This document shows positions 24,855-35,187 of a DNA stretch of 64,000 nucleotides, piece by piece. Position 1 is the first letter of the stretch; each line of letters opens with the position of its first letter. Both the position numbers and the translations under genes were made by a program. Origin of the DNA: Apophysomyces variabilis (taxonomy: Eukaryota > Mucoromycota > Mucoromycetes > Mucorales > Mucoraceae); assembly GCA_002749535.1 (NCBI GenBank), contig MZZL01000393.1, positions 731,342-795,341 of the forward strand, given 5' to 3'. The notes under the pieces were generated by a model that had not been told where the DNA came from, did not search any database, and saw only the letters and a program-made list of their open reading frames with translations.

Positions 24855-25235
24855 TTTATAAAATTTATGTTAGCTTAATTTTTGCTTACAGTTTGGTTTA
24901 ACCGAACTTACATTGAACGACATGCGCATTTCATTGCGCCTTATGCCAGTCATGTTCCGATTCGGATCACCGAAACAACGCCGATTGCATCGTTCCACCT
25001 GCTATGCGGGTTTATAGACTTTATGTTAGTCTTATTCATCCCCAATTTACATTGAGGGAGGTTTGCACTTAGTCTGCGCCTTACAGCAATCATCTAGCCA
25101 TTAGAACCACATAAAATGACAAATGCTAAACATACCGATGCAAAAAGATAAATCACCTCCTGAACGCCTTTATAACCTTAATGTTAGTCCTGTTTGCTTA
25201 CAGCTTGCATTACAGACTCACTCCCCCCTCTCTAT
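24855..25235 (+). repeat. Degenerate tandem repeat, about 157-bp period, three units
   Basis: A block TTTATA...TTATGTTAG(C/T)CT..TT followed by a TTTGCTTACAG..T or ATTTACATTGA stretch recurs at about 24856, 25012 and 25169. Each is preceded by a CACCT-like sequence. Units are strongly diverged. Confidence 0.45.
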
Positions 25236-25567
25236 GCGAAGAAACGAATAAAAGACGGGAAAGGAAGAGAATCTGAGGCAATTCTCCTCTTGGTCGCATC
25301 ACTGCTGTTTTCAATCGCAAATCAGACGCCTTTGACCGCAGCAAATATGGAACGAAAAATAAAAGCAGGCATATATTTACCGTGGGTACAAGGTAAAAGA
25401 ATGATCAAAGCAGTGTTATATAACCCTTATATTGTGTCCCTTTAGCGTCCCTGCACCCGCTGAAACTCAAAAGTGTAAGCGCCGATATCTTGGTTTCATT
25501 ATCTCCACAAACCAAAGTTAAAAGCAATCTATATATATATGTCACTTGCGCCTATTCATTCGCGTCG
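25236..25567 (+). repeat. Right arm of the long inverted repeat
   Basis: Mirror copy of 22017-22346. The arm's frame ends VLYNPYIVSL and the inner border is GAAGAAACGAATAAAAGACG. See the left arm for alignment details. Confidence 0.8.
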
Positions 25568-26245
25568 CATTTTGTTCTTCCATTTCGTTTATGTATAATG
25601 ATATTGTTACTGCCCAATGTTGGATCTGCCTTTACTCTATCCTTGCTCCTTATTCACCTAATAGTGATATTGACTTGCAAGATTTGCGAGTCAAACGAGG
25701 TATTACCGACCGATACGGTCCATTGTGGGTATGCTACTTGCTTAAAAAATAACACTGCTTTTATTTTCATTGAGGGTATCAATCGCGACAATAAAATAAA
25801 GTAAAAGTTGAAAGTAAAAGTTGAAAGATAATTAAGGCATCGACTACGTTAGCAGGAAGGATGTTCAAAAGCCTATCCGACACAGAAAAGCCACTGTTCG
25901 CTTTTGGTTTGTTGCGCACCAATTTGCAAAACATCTAGGAGAACACATCTCATTTGTTTTTCCATGTCTAAGCCTACAAAATTATTTCAGGACCATCTAT
26001 TAGTCTATTTTGCGTAACTCTCTGTTTTACACTCGGTAAGTGGAACAAAAAAATTCTCAATATATACAGGATTGACTTCGTTCCCATTCTTAATTTCTCA
26101 TTCGTTCTTTTGCAATGTTAAGTCATGTACTATGAGCATTTTAAGTAGTTTCTCAATTGCCGGTGTCATTCCCTTTTCCTTATTAGACCTGCCCGTCATA
26201 GTATTAGTAGGAATATGGTTTGGTATTGCAGAAGACAAGAAGTTC
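25568..26245. other. Spacer 5' of the minisatellite
   Basis: No gene recognised. A small direct duplication (AAGTAAAAGTTGAAAGTAAA) occurs near 25800. Confidence 0.35.
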
Positions 26246-26529
26246 TTGTTCTGTTTACTAACCGTGAATGTGCTCGTATTAATCTTGTTCTGTTTACTAA
26301 CCGTGAATGTGCTCGTATTAATCTTGTTCTGTTTACTAACCGTGAATGTGCTCGTATTAATCTTGTTCTGTTTACTAACCGTGAATGTGCTCGTATTAAT
26401 CTTGTTCTGTTTACTAACCGTGAATGTGCTCGTATTAATCTTGTTCTGTTTACTAACCGTGAATGTGCTCGTATTAATCTTGTTCTGTTTACTAACCGTG
26501 AATGTGCTCGTATTAATCTTGTTCTGTTT
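26246..26529 (+). repeat. Perfect 39-bp minisatellite, seven copies plus a partial
   Basis: The unit beginning TTGTTCTGTTTACTAACCGT repeats without a single mismatch from 26246 to 26518, followed by an 11-bp partial eighth copy. As 39 is a multiple of three, two frames stay open (unit peptides LFTNRECARINLV and VLILFCLLTVNVL); neither looks like a protein family. Each unit contains TACTAAC, the fungal branch-site consensus, and the array ends in CTGTTTCAG. Confidence 0.95.
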
Positions 26530-27039
26530 CAGGAACGGATCTGACGCAAATAAAATAGGATTTCACAGATAAGCGACTCAGTAGTTATCTTTCTATATCT
26601 CCTAGTGTAAAGTCACCTTTTCATGGTACAAGTATCTCGTAGTTAGGTAAAATAAACATTGGACAAGCAGTTGGAAGCTTCTTATACCAAACAATATTGA
26701 TGTTCTCAGTCATGGACATGTCTAACTTTTCTATCGACAGGAAATCTCAGTTACACAGAATTGGGATAGGAAAGTTATCTGCATTTTTGCCGCCTGTGTA
26801 TGTTAGTCCGCATGTTGTGTTGAGATAATAAGAAATACACTTGTATAGGCTAATAAAAGTGTACCTAGTTTGGTGATTGCTTGTCTATGGATAGAACATC
26901 GTATTCGAAGGTTCGATTACAGTTTTAAACCCTCATGTGCAAGCATTCCGCAGAATTTTGTGACTTCGATTCCATTAGTCCAAATGCAAGCTGTTTCACG
27001 CCTACGCTGTTCGATTTACCGTCTCTGATTGCGCAGCTC
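26530..27039. other. Spacer and presumed UCH gene promoter
   Basis: No additional gene seen. Short AT-rich sequence leading to the deubiquitinase start at 27040. Confidence 0.35.
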
Positions 27040-28062
27040 ATGTTGGAGGAGAAAGAAGAACAGAAATGGCTTCCTCTGGAAGCTAATCCAGAGGTATAAT
27101 AGGATATTTACGGCACTTACTTATTTATGTTGTCTTGATATAGGTTTGGAATAAGGTAAAACGAGTTTATGCATTTGCTGCGACTGTTTGACATAGCAAT
27201 GGTGATATCAGATTATTCACAAACTCGGTGTCGATTCCGCGTGGAACTACGTAGATGTGCTAGGTGAGCGCTGGCTACCATTGAAGTAAAGCATGAAAGA
27301 TCGAACATTTGATAGGCTTCGACCCGGAGTTGCTTAGCATGATACCCCGACCTACCGCTGCTATAATCTTCCTATTTCCATTAACAGAAAATTATGAGAA
27401 ATTCAAAGAAGAAGAGGAAGCAAGGCTGACGAAACATGAACAGAATATTAGCCCCGACGTTATCTTCTTCAAGCAAACCATCTCCAATGCCTGTGGTATG
27501 ATTGCGTTATTGCATTCACTGGCAAACAACGACGAGGGCATGATTGGTAAGCAGTAAGCAGAAGTTCGTTTACGACACTAAGTTTTTATCGCTGTTAAAA
27601 ATATAGGTCCCGGATTACTTACCGATATCATCGAAAAAGCTAAAAGTATGTCTCCAGACGAACGCGCTGAGCTTCTGGAAGGGTGCACAGAGCTAGCTGA
27701 TATACACCGAGCGGCAGCATACGATGGTCAGACACAGGTTAGCCGCGATAGTACAATCACTTTCCACTTATAGCTTTTATAGCCGCCGAGCCTGGATGAA
27801 GAGGTGGACCTTCATTTCATATGTTTTGTTGAAGTGGATCAGCACCTGTACGAACTTGATGGTAGAAAACCATTCCCAATCAATCATGGAAGATCGACTG
27901 ATCTTATTGAGGTATGAGTTGGTCAACTACGCGTGATATTGGTATTGGCGAATTGATTGCATAATTTTTCTGTAGAATTCCGCAAAAGTTATGCGACATT
28001 ATATTGAACGTGATCCCGAGCAATCCAACTACAGCGCCATTGCATTGGCGAAAGCTGATTGA
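27040..28062 (+). CDS. Ubiquitin C-terminal hydrolase, UCH-L3/Yuh1 type
   Basis: C12-family deubiquitinase that trims small adducts from ubiquitin or NEDD8 (family knowledge). Exons join as [40 protein letters not shown] and [20 protein letters not shown]. The catalytic block is [20 protein letters not shown], with oxyanion Gln and nucleophile Cys. Next come [40 protein letters not shown] and [16 protein letters not shown], with catalytic His and Asp. The end [18 protein letters not shown] matches UCH-L3. Length (about 230 residues) equals the family norm, and all catalytic residues are present. Six introns with clean GT-AG borders. Confidence 0.95.
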
Positions 28063-28079
28063 AATAAAGTTTTACAAGT

Positions 28080-29345
28080 TAATTTGCGCTGAGTGAGGAA
28101 TAAAAGCAGTGCTTTTACTGTGCATAGTTCAAATCTTGCTCAGATCTAATATAATAATATGATAAGATAGTCTTATTCTCTTGCTGACGATACTCATTTG
28201 ATGGAGCAGGAAGAGAAGAACCGATACGGTGAACACTGCTGTTGTACTCCCAGAACTTACATTGGCTGAAGATGTTCGCATTGGTTAAGAACGATACATA
28301 ATGAACACTTGAGTGATAATACCTATTTTTCATTCCTTTCCCTATTTCTGTGTCTATGTGTGTATTCTTGCGCTAAAAACTGTGAATTAATACAAATTGA
28401 TGTTTGCAGTATAAGTACCTTGTGAGTGATCCTTCAATACAAGCTACAAATGCATACGTGTGCCTTTGCCTTGACAAATGGTCTCTTCCATACAAGTGAT
28501 CTAAGTTTGGGTTGGTGTTATATCTCTCTGTGCTTCCATCTCTTTACCTGTTATCTGACACTGTATGGTCAACATCTCTTGCATTGCACATTAAGCGAGC
28601 AAACCTTTCTGTTGTCATTATCTGTTGCTGAAGAGTGTGGTCCAGACTATCCCAAGATGGTGTTGGGTAAGACATCATGACAATGCTTCAGATACGTTTC
28701 TTTATAAACTGGTGTGAAATTGTTGTTGCTTTCTTTTTTATTTGGCTTCTTTAATCTCTTTCGTCAGACTCATCCCCTTATTGGTACGTATACACACTTT
28801 GGAATTGCACTCTTTGACCTAGACTCACTGCATATTTGGTATTCTTCTCATGGTTGATGCGGTCGAGGTACTTTCACCCTCTATGGCCGTCCCGCTCCCA
28901 CTTTTGTTTCCTTTTTTTCTTCTCTCCCCTCAGGATGATCATCAGCGCCTCCTAACAGAGTGTGTATGTCATGGATTTGGATAAGGTGACTGTAAATACT
29001 AATCTTTTATTGAATGAAAACAATTGCATACTGACAACATCTTTTCCCATCTGTAGCTCCTGGCGGCTTTTTCCCTTAACAAATATTTGCTTGTTCATGC
29101 TAACAATATTTGAATACCGTTTGGCCAGGCCCGGATTGGATGCGCCGCGGTCCCCAACCCATGCGTTGGGTTACGCTTTTGGGGTAACTAAAAAGACCTC
29201 CAGCATCCTATTTCATTTATTACGCATGGATTATATTTCACGCTACTCGAATCAACTTTTTGTCCACTGGAGGATCAAGTTGAGGTAAGTAAAATATATT
29301 GCCTGCATAACTCATTCACTAATGACGCATATTGTCTTATTCTTT
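28080..29345 (+). repeat. Dispersed element A, copy 2
   Basis: The left end (GCGCTGAG..., GTGCTTTTACTGTGCATAGT, AGAAGAACCGATA, TGAAGATGTTCGC) matches 39235-39620 and 51830-52210. The right end (ATATTTCACGCTACTCGAAT, TCCACTGGAGGATCAAGTTG, CTAATGACGCATATTGTCTT) matches the reverse complement of 31545-31660. The interior is diverged and holds no recognised gene. Confidence 0.55.
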
Positions 29346-29349
29346 AGCT

Positions 29350-29660
29350 CAAAATATAGCTGAACTAGATGCTTTATTATTACCAACTCATTGACAACAA
29401 AGCCGTGAGTGCTGCGTTTATCCAACATGTCCACTCTAGCTCGACCACAGTGAAAGAGATAAAAAAACTGGCAAGCAAAGAGAGAAAAGAAAGAGGTAAA
29501 AGACAAACACTCTACAATCTGGAAGGAGGTAGGAAAGGAGAAGAGAGGTAGTAAAGGGAAAAGAAGAGAAGAGGGAATGTTTGACAGCAGAAATCGGTAG
29601 GCAAGAAACGAATCATGAGGGGAATAAGTGGAGAGGAAGTGAGATTTGCAAAGTCTTGGG
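29350..29660 (+). repeat. Dispersed repeat with purine tract (copy 2)
   Basis: The purine-rich plus strand from about 29450, with an upstream CGTGAGTGCTG...ATGTCCACTCTAG block, matches the repeat at 6880-7190. It abuts element A copy 2. Confidence 0.5.
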
Positions 29661-29670
29661 ATCATGGCTC

Positions 29671-31039
29671 TTATTCAAAATCATGGCCGATAGCGCTCAT
29701 GGTTGAAACGGAGGTATTGGCATCATGCAAAGACATGGAGTGATTTGATCCAGAGCGATTAAACAGGTTTTTAGCATGAGCGTTGTTCTTGTTGAAAAAT
29801 TTCTTCATTTCCTTTGCAGGAATCCAGCATTCGTCAGCAAATGATTTGGCAACAGCATATTTTACTGGAAAGCGTAGGTTTTCGAAAATTTTGAGCATTC
29901 CGTAGTAGTGCTGCTCGAATGCCTTTTGTGCACATTCATCCTCTGATAGGTCGTCAAACTTGGATCATTTAGTGTACTGGATCGAGAGGGTCAAAGTCCG
30001 GAATTGGTGTAACTCCAAATTTATCTAGAGTTTGCATGAATTTATCGACGAAGTCACTTTGCGCGAGAAGTGCCATAACTTGAACTTCGAGGTAATGAAT
30101 GTGAAGAATCCTGCTGCTAAATATGCTAAATTGTCGAAGGTGTTTTCGGACTTGGCTAATAGGTATAGGTGCGCGAGCAGCAATGTAAACGTACGTAAAA
30201 CCATGGCTAGCGGAGACCGGGGTAAACATTTTAGCAGCAGAAGTCTGTCTTTGTTGCAAACGTTTAGAGTTCACTTTTACTGATGGCGTGCGGAGGCGCT
30301 CAACGCGTGCCGTTTATGATCATGGTTTAGTTGGCACAGCATGCTAAGAGGCTTGGGTTCCAATGAATTCGGGAAAATCAACGTCGCTGGGCTTTGTGAT
30401 AGGGGATTGATTCGCAAGCAATTCTCATTATCTGTACGACCTTCTGGAATGCTTGCGCTATCAGGGTAATCGTATCTCCCATGCTGGGCTGGCTTGACAT
30501 GCTTAATTTTTCAAACACTTCAATGGTACTTGGTAATGAACTGTCCACTGTGTCATTTAGGCGGGGATTTGTTACTTCTAGTTCCGCAATCCGGGCGTGC
30601 GGGCTTTTCACCTCGTTTTTATGTTGGGCAGCTTCTCGGACAGTGATCCATGTTCAGCGAGGCGCCCAAGTTCATCAAGGAACTGGTATTGATTATTTAT
30701 TTTTTTCACGATCTCTTGCATTAATTCAGGCGCGGATGCCTGGCTTTCAAACACCAGGGCAGAAGGAGTAGCATTGAGGGCTGGCTGTTGTTTGATGATG
30801 GTTTCGGTGGCCACAGTTATACACTGGCGTATTTAGACATGGTTGACGTACTTGGAACAGTTAGTGCAGCGAAAGGCAGACATGGGTGGATCAGCCTTGC
30901 GATTGCCGTGTTTAATCAAGTTATTTTTGGTCGAGAATTTTGGGCATACGAGGTGTAGGCGAAACGTGTTGAAGTCAGCTAAAAACTGATTTGCTTGGTG
31001 ATCCGCTAGATGCGGTATTCTTGATCTGCCTGGTGGCAT
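29671..31039 (-). pseudogene. Decayed LINE ORF1 (Gag-like/nucleic-acid-binding) gene
   Basis: Consecutive minus-strand frames, each shifted, read as one decayed protein. A Cys/His N-terminus (FRLHLVCPKFSTKNNLIKHG and FRCTNCSKYVNHV) is followed by a helical region (ELMQEIVKKINNQYQFLDEL) and coiled coil (ARIAELEVTNPRLNDTVDS). The end is FTYVYIAARAPIPISQVRKH ... FGVTPIPDFDPLDP, then LKIFENLRFPVKYAVAKSFA. This order resembles the ORF1 proteins of Mucorales LINEs (general recognition). At least three frame changes or stops make it a relic. Confidence 0.5.
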
Positions 31040-31477
31040 GGCACAGGCGAATGTATAGCCGGAAGGGAGGATATAACGGTAAATGACTTGAGAAGGAATC
31101 GAGTATATGCGTTATTTATGGCGATTGTCACAATACGAAAGTGAGCAATAGCGAAGAAAGAGTAACAGCGCGAAATATAGTTCAATAAATATTAAAATTA
31201 TCTCAGAAGTTGCTTAAGGATACGCCCATATAATATACTGTGCATTACCGAGCTGTACGACCATTGAAGAAGCGATGTACACTTCAACAATTAACGAAAA
31301 GGCAGCCATGGCTCTTTTTCTTGATTTCAAATTACTTGCAAGCCCGCTCTGGTTTCTGCAGGTTATGTATTGGGTGTATCCGGACAAGGGAGGTTGAAGT
31401 GTCAATATCGTATGCTTATCGTTTACCAGCCAAGGGGCAGTGTCATAATAAAGGAGGATATACAGTACTGTTTATTT
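31040..31477. other. Spacer between the LINE relic and element A copy 3
   Basis: AT-rich sequence with an uninformative 79-codon frame; nothing recognised. Confidence 0.3.
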
Positions 31478-32700
31478 GAATTATATTTTGCGCTACTTTG
31501 AAACAAATTTCGCGTCCATGAAAGAACCAAGTTTGCGCTAAAGGATAAGACAATATGCGTCATTAGCGAATGATTTATGCAGGCAGTACATTTTACTTAC
31601 ATGAACTTGATCCTCCAGTGGACGCGAAATTCATTCGAGTAGCGTGAAATATGATTCATAGTTAGTAAATGGGAGTGGTATGATTATGTCTTGTACTTAC
31701 ACCCGAAGGGTATCCCAGCACCCGGCTGGGCGTGGGCCCAAAGAGCAAGAAAAAGTCCGGGAATGTTATGCCCGGCACAGAGCCCACTCAACCATCCACC
31801 CAATAGAGAATGTTTTGCTTGCTTGCGCCTTGAGACTATAAAAGGATCAAAGTTAGGGATCATGATAGCATTTTGTCTGGTTTGTTGCCTTACCGCTTTG
31901 TTGGATTTCATCTGTCCGAAATCACCCAACGTTGCAGGTTGTCTTGAATGTCCGGAATTGCATGTTATCCTCGTTGTCCGAAATGAATACTTGCTACAAT
32001 TGATCAGAACAGAATGTACAATGAGAGGCATTTTGTAATATGTTGTCCAACAGCTATTGTGTCCTGAGATTAGATGGCTGCATAATAGTAACAGCATTCA
32101 ATCTTGTCGTACGTTGTTTCACCCAATGCTTCTCTGGATAGATGTCTTGTGCATACTTTTTATTTAACGTCATGTGCATTTCTTGGGAGAGATAATGTCA
32201 ACAAAAGATAATTCTTGTAGTAGTAGGAAGTTACCTTCTGTTGAGAGTCCAGCATGTCATTCTGTGTTGTTCTGATTTCATACATGGAAGATTGGTCTAG
32301 CATACTAGAATCATGCGGTTAGACAACCTTCTTATGTGTTTGCGCTTTGACTTACCAGGTACTTTTGTCACACATCAGATTGACAAAGGTATCAATAGAT
32401 CGCTTGATCGAAACTGCAGTAAAAGATAAAGCCAAAAGAAAGGATGAAAAGGGACAACACGTCGCCTTATCAATGAAGGGACGCGTCATGTTATGAAGCG
32501 TTAATGTTGGGGTAGTCGCGCGGATAGGGAAATTGTTGTCATTCGATGTCTCAAGTTCCGTGAAACCGGAGATGTCGTTCGAACAATGACTGCTACTAGA
32601 TATGGATTCGCCTGGTTGACCAGTAGTTGCTCGTACGTTGACAAAGTGATGACTCTGAAAGATCAAACCTAAGGTCGTCACGATTAATAGCGTGAATCCA
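31478..32700 (-). repeat. Dispersed element A, copy 3 (best preserved end)
   Basis: The end at 31478-31662 is a hairpin-like inverted repeat. GAATTATATTTTGCGCTACT...TTTCGCGTCCA (from 31479) pairs with TGGACGCGAAATTCATTCGA GTAGCGTGAAATATGATTC (to about 31661), with a loop of roughly 100 bp. The rest aligns with 15673-16500. Minus-strand frames (for example 32352-32681, ending in a hydrophobic SSFLLALSFTAVS segment) may be remnants of a small element-encoded protein but match no family I know. Confidence 0.6.
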
Positions 32701-33379
32701 TTTATGAATCCATGAGAACATTATCTGTCGCAAAATCATGTATTGTTATTCATATGACATTGGAAAGTCGATACATTTCCTTGAAAGCTAGAGGTAGGTA
32801 CGAGGTATTTCTTTTTGGGGTAAACGTAGCAAATGGTGCCGAATTGCTTGATAAGATGCAGCTTGAGACAATAAGTGTACAACTTTATTACTCTAAAGTA
32901 TATGGACTCGTTTCCTAAGTTGCACAGTCAAGATTATGTTAACAGAGAATCGAAATCGCATGCAAATGAACGAAAGAGTCAAGAAGGCTAATACTAAAAA
33001 TGAACGAGGACGTTATGGCTTTTCAGAGGAAGCCTAATAAAACATAAGCTTTTTTTTTCCCCAATTGGACCATAGCAAGACATTGCCAAATTTACGTTTC
33101 TACTTTAAACTATAGCTTAGGAACATCCTTTTTAGGGGCATCTATCTTTGGACAACATGCAGCAACATCGGAACCGCAAAAACTTAAATCCCAGTCCGCA
33201 AATGAAAAAGTAGAAATGTGCAAACAAATAGGGAAAACAATGTACTACCCCTGAACCATGATGATTGTCATCGCTCTTACTATATTTAACAGAAGCGTGG
33301 TGACATATTTATAGGCTAATTGTTCCTTTCGATCCATAAATTCATCCTATTACTCTAGTTTCTACTTAACCTTTCTTTC
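32701..33379. other. Spacer upstream of the secreted-protein gene
   Basis: No gene recognised. The last 70 bp contain the probable promoter of the small secreted protein. Confidence 0.35.
33306..33313 (+). promoter_or_regulatory. TATA-like box TATTTATA
   Basis: TATTTATA lies 67 bp before the ATG of the secreted Cys-rich protein, a suitable distance for a core promoter. Prediction only. Confidence 0.35.
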
Positions 33380-33673
33380 ATGGGTTTCAAGGATTTCCTC
33401 ACGATTACATGGCTCTTGGCTTTCATCGCGCTTTTCGGCAGAAGTACAGCGATCAACTGTTATTGTAAAGACGTGGAACCTATGTATACAGAAGTCTGCT
33501 GTAGCGATAACGGAGGCGAGCTTGTTACTGCCGTGGCTACTCACTGTCATTTCCCGAATGCCACTAACTTATGTCATTTCAACCGTTGCTGCGATGTCTT
33601 TTCAAGCGATTCTCGCTGCTCTCTCGATCCTCCTTCTACATCCCCTCGTTTCCCATATGTTTTTACTGAGTAG
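33380..33673 (+). CDS. Small secreted cysteine-rich protein (97 aa)
   Basis: An intronless frame begins with a clear signal peptide: MGFKDFLT, hydrophobic ITWLLAFIALFG, small residues RSTA before the likely cleavage. The mature part has nine cysteines (C-x-C, CC, C, C, CC, C) in about 70 residues with short spacing, which suggests a disulfide-rich extracellular fold. One N-glycosylation sequon (NATN) is present. A TATA-like box lies upstream. No named family is recognised; similar small Cys-rich secreted proteins are common in mucoralean genomes and their roles are unknown. The odd cysteine count leaves one residue free or paired between molecules. Confidence 0.65.
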   Translation: MGFKDFLTITWLLAFIALFGRSTAINCYCKDVEPMYTEVCCSDNGGELVTAVATHCHFPNATNLCHFNRCCDVFSSDSRCSLDPPSTSPRFPYVFTE

Positions 33674-34085
33674 TAAAACGTGCACTGTTCTTTCCCCCTA
33701 AATAACTCGACAATTGCCCCTTTTTGTACCCCATATTTGCATTTCTGCCTACGTCGTTCTATATCTGTAATCGTTAAACAGCTTTATCTTGAATACATAT
33801 TCCTACACCTGCGCTGATTATGATTATGTTCTCATTTTAGATATAGTATCATTCCATAAGAAACAATGTGTATGTAATCTCTATGATTCGCATTATCAGC
33901 TCTTTTGGCGTAGTGAGATTCTCAGTTTCTTTAATGTGCTACATATGGTTTGTACTGACAAAGTTAGCATGACGTAAGGTCATGAGTAAACAATTATCGA
34001 TGTAATAAGACATCCTTGATCTGTTCCTCTATGTTATCTCTTGGATCACAAAAACTTTTCTCAGTTTTCGGATTTATTGAAATAT
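33674..34085. other. Spacer, nothing recognised
   Basis: 3' flank of the secreted-protein gene and of UBE2S (convergent). A 62-codon frame at 33789 is not supported. Confidence 0.35.
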
Positions 34086-35187
34086 TTACAATCTTCTTAA
34101 GCTTTTTTTCTTGTCCTTTTTCGGCATCGTTTTTGTTTTTTCTGTCTCATCAATGCGCTTATGTTTTGACGCTGGCATCATGTTGTTGTCTTGATCACCC
34201 AGAGCTTTATCCGCCAATCGTTTCATTCCACTTGTTACTGTTCCCTGTGTACTCACGTTCACAGCAGATGTTGCCAAAACATTAGATTGTGCTTTGCTAT
34301 TTCCGGTTGCCGTCGAGGTATATTTATCATTGTGCTTGACAACCCTTGATGCAGCAGGAGGATTTTCATCTACCACAGCAGCCAGAGCGTAGTACTCTGC
34401 TTTCCCCGCTTTGGCATGAATCGACGTATATAAACGTGCCTTGCGCGCATAATCTTCGTATTGTTCTAGCAATAGTTTTCCTGCTTCCTCATTTAATGCT
34501 GATTCTGGATTTGGCACAATCAAAAGACATTTGATGGTCTGGACAAAAACTTTAGCAAGTCATCATTTGGCACGACTACAGCACTATACCAGTAAAATAT
34601 GTGCTATACCGAGATCCGATGACCAATCTTTTTTAAGAGTATTCACACATATCTCTCCCGTTGGCGAGACGTTAGGATGGAATATCTTTGTAACAAAATA
34701 GCCTGATGGATTAAGACCGATAAGTTAGTTATCTATTTCATGAAACTAGAACATATTAATGTTACCTTTAGGTGGCGTGTCTGGAAACCCTCCATCAAGC
34801 GTAAGTTTTACCCGAAAATATCCATTCTCATAAGGCGTTTCATCTACAAGCGGGAATGTTCGTGTTAAGTAGTATTCTTACGTTGCAGTGTCTTATGCTT
34901 TCCTGGTCCTCGGATCCACGCTTTGATCTCCGTCAGATCTTGGTCATTAGCAATAACTTGAATATCTTCAGGTGGTGCTTGCTGCAAAGCCTGAATTTCC
35001 TTTGCAATTTGCTTCAACACCGTAGGTGGAAGCTCTTTGCGGGTTGCCTAGGGAGAGCCATGGGTGAATTGGAATTTAAGATCACGCCCCTCAATCAATC
35101 TGGTCTTAAGCCAACATGCAGCTAGAGGGATTGCTGGTGACTATTTTCTAACAAGCTGCACTAATCTTTCGTAGTGTTGCTCACCAT
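34086..35187 (-). CDS. UBE2S: Ubiquitin-conjugating enzyme E2 S (UBE2S)
   Basis: E2 that elongates K11-linked chains on APC/C substrates in animals (family knowledge). The start codon (35185-35187) is alone in its coding exon. The donor GTGAGC follows, and the acceptor CCCTAG joins GCAACCCGC at 35047, giving [20 protein letters not shown]. Then come [60 protein letters not shown] (HPN motif with catalytic Cys in GEIC) and [20 protein letters not shown]. The last exon begins [20 protein letters not shown], the exact UBE2S signature. The C-terminal tail is basic and ends [11 protein letters not shown], matching the LRRL-type APC/C-docking end of human UBE2S. Budding yeast lacks this E2. Intact. 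Confidence 0.93.

Noticed and set aside
26246..26529. CRISPR-like array
   Set aside because: Units are contiguous identical repeats without spacers, in a eukaryotic genome.
26072..26572. 166-codon hydrophobic open frame over the minisatellite
   Set aside because: It exists only because the 39-bp unit is a multiple of three. The repeated peptide has no family resemblance and the other open frame is equally long.
26880..26940. tRNA-like GGTTCGATTA
   Set aside because: The T-loop-like sequence is present but no matching acceptor, D or anticodon arms could be found.
23584..31039. ORF1 and ORF2 LINE pieces as one element
   Set aside because: An intact UCH gene in the opposite strand and 5 kb of other repeats lie between them.
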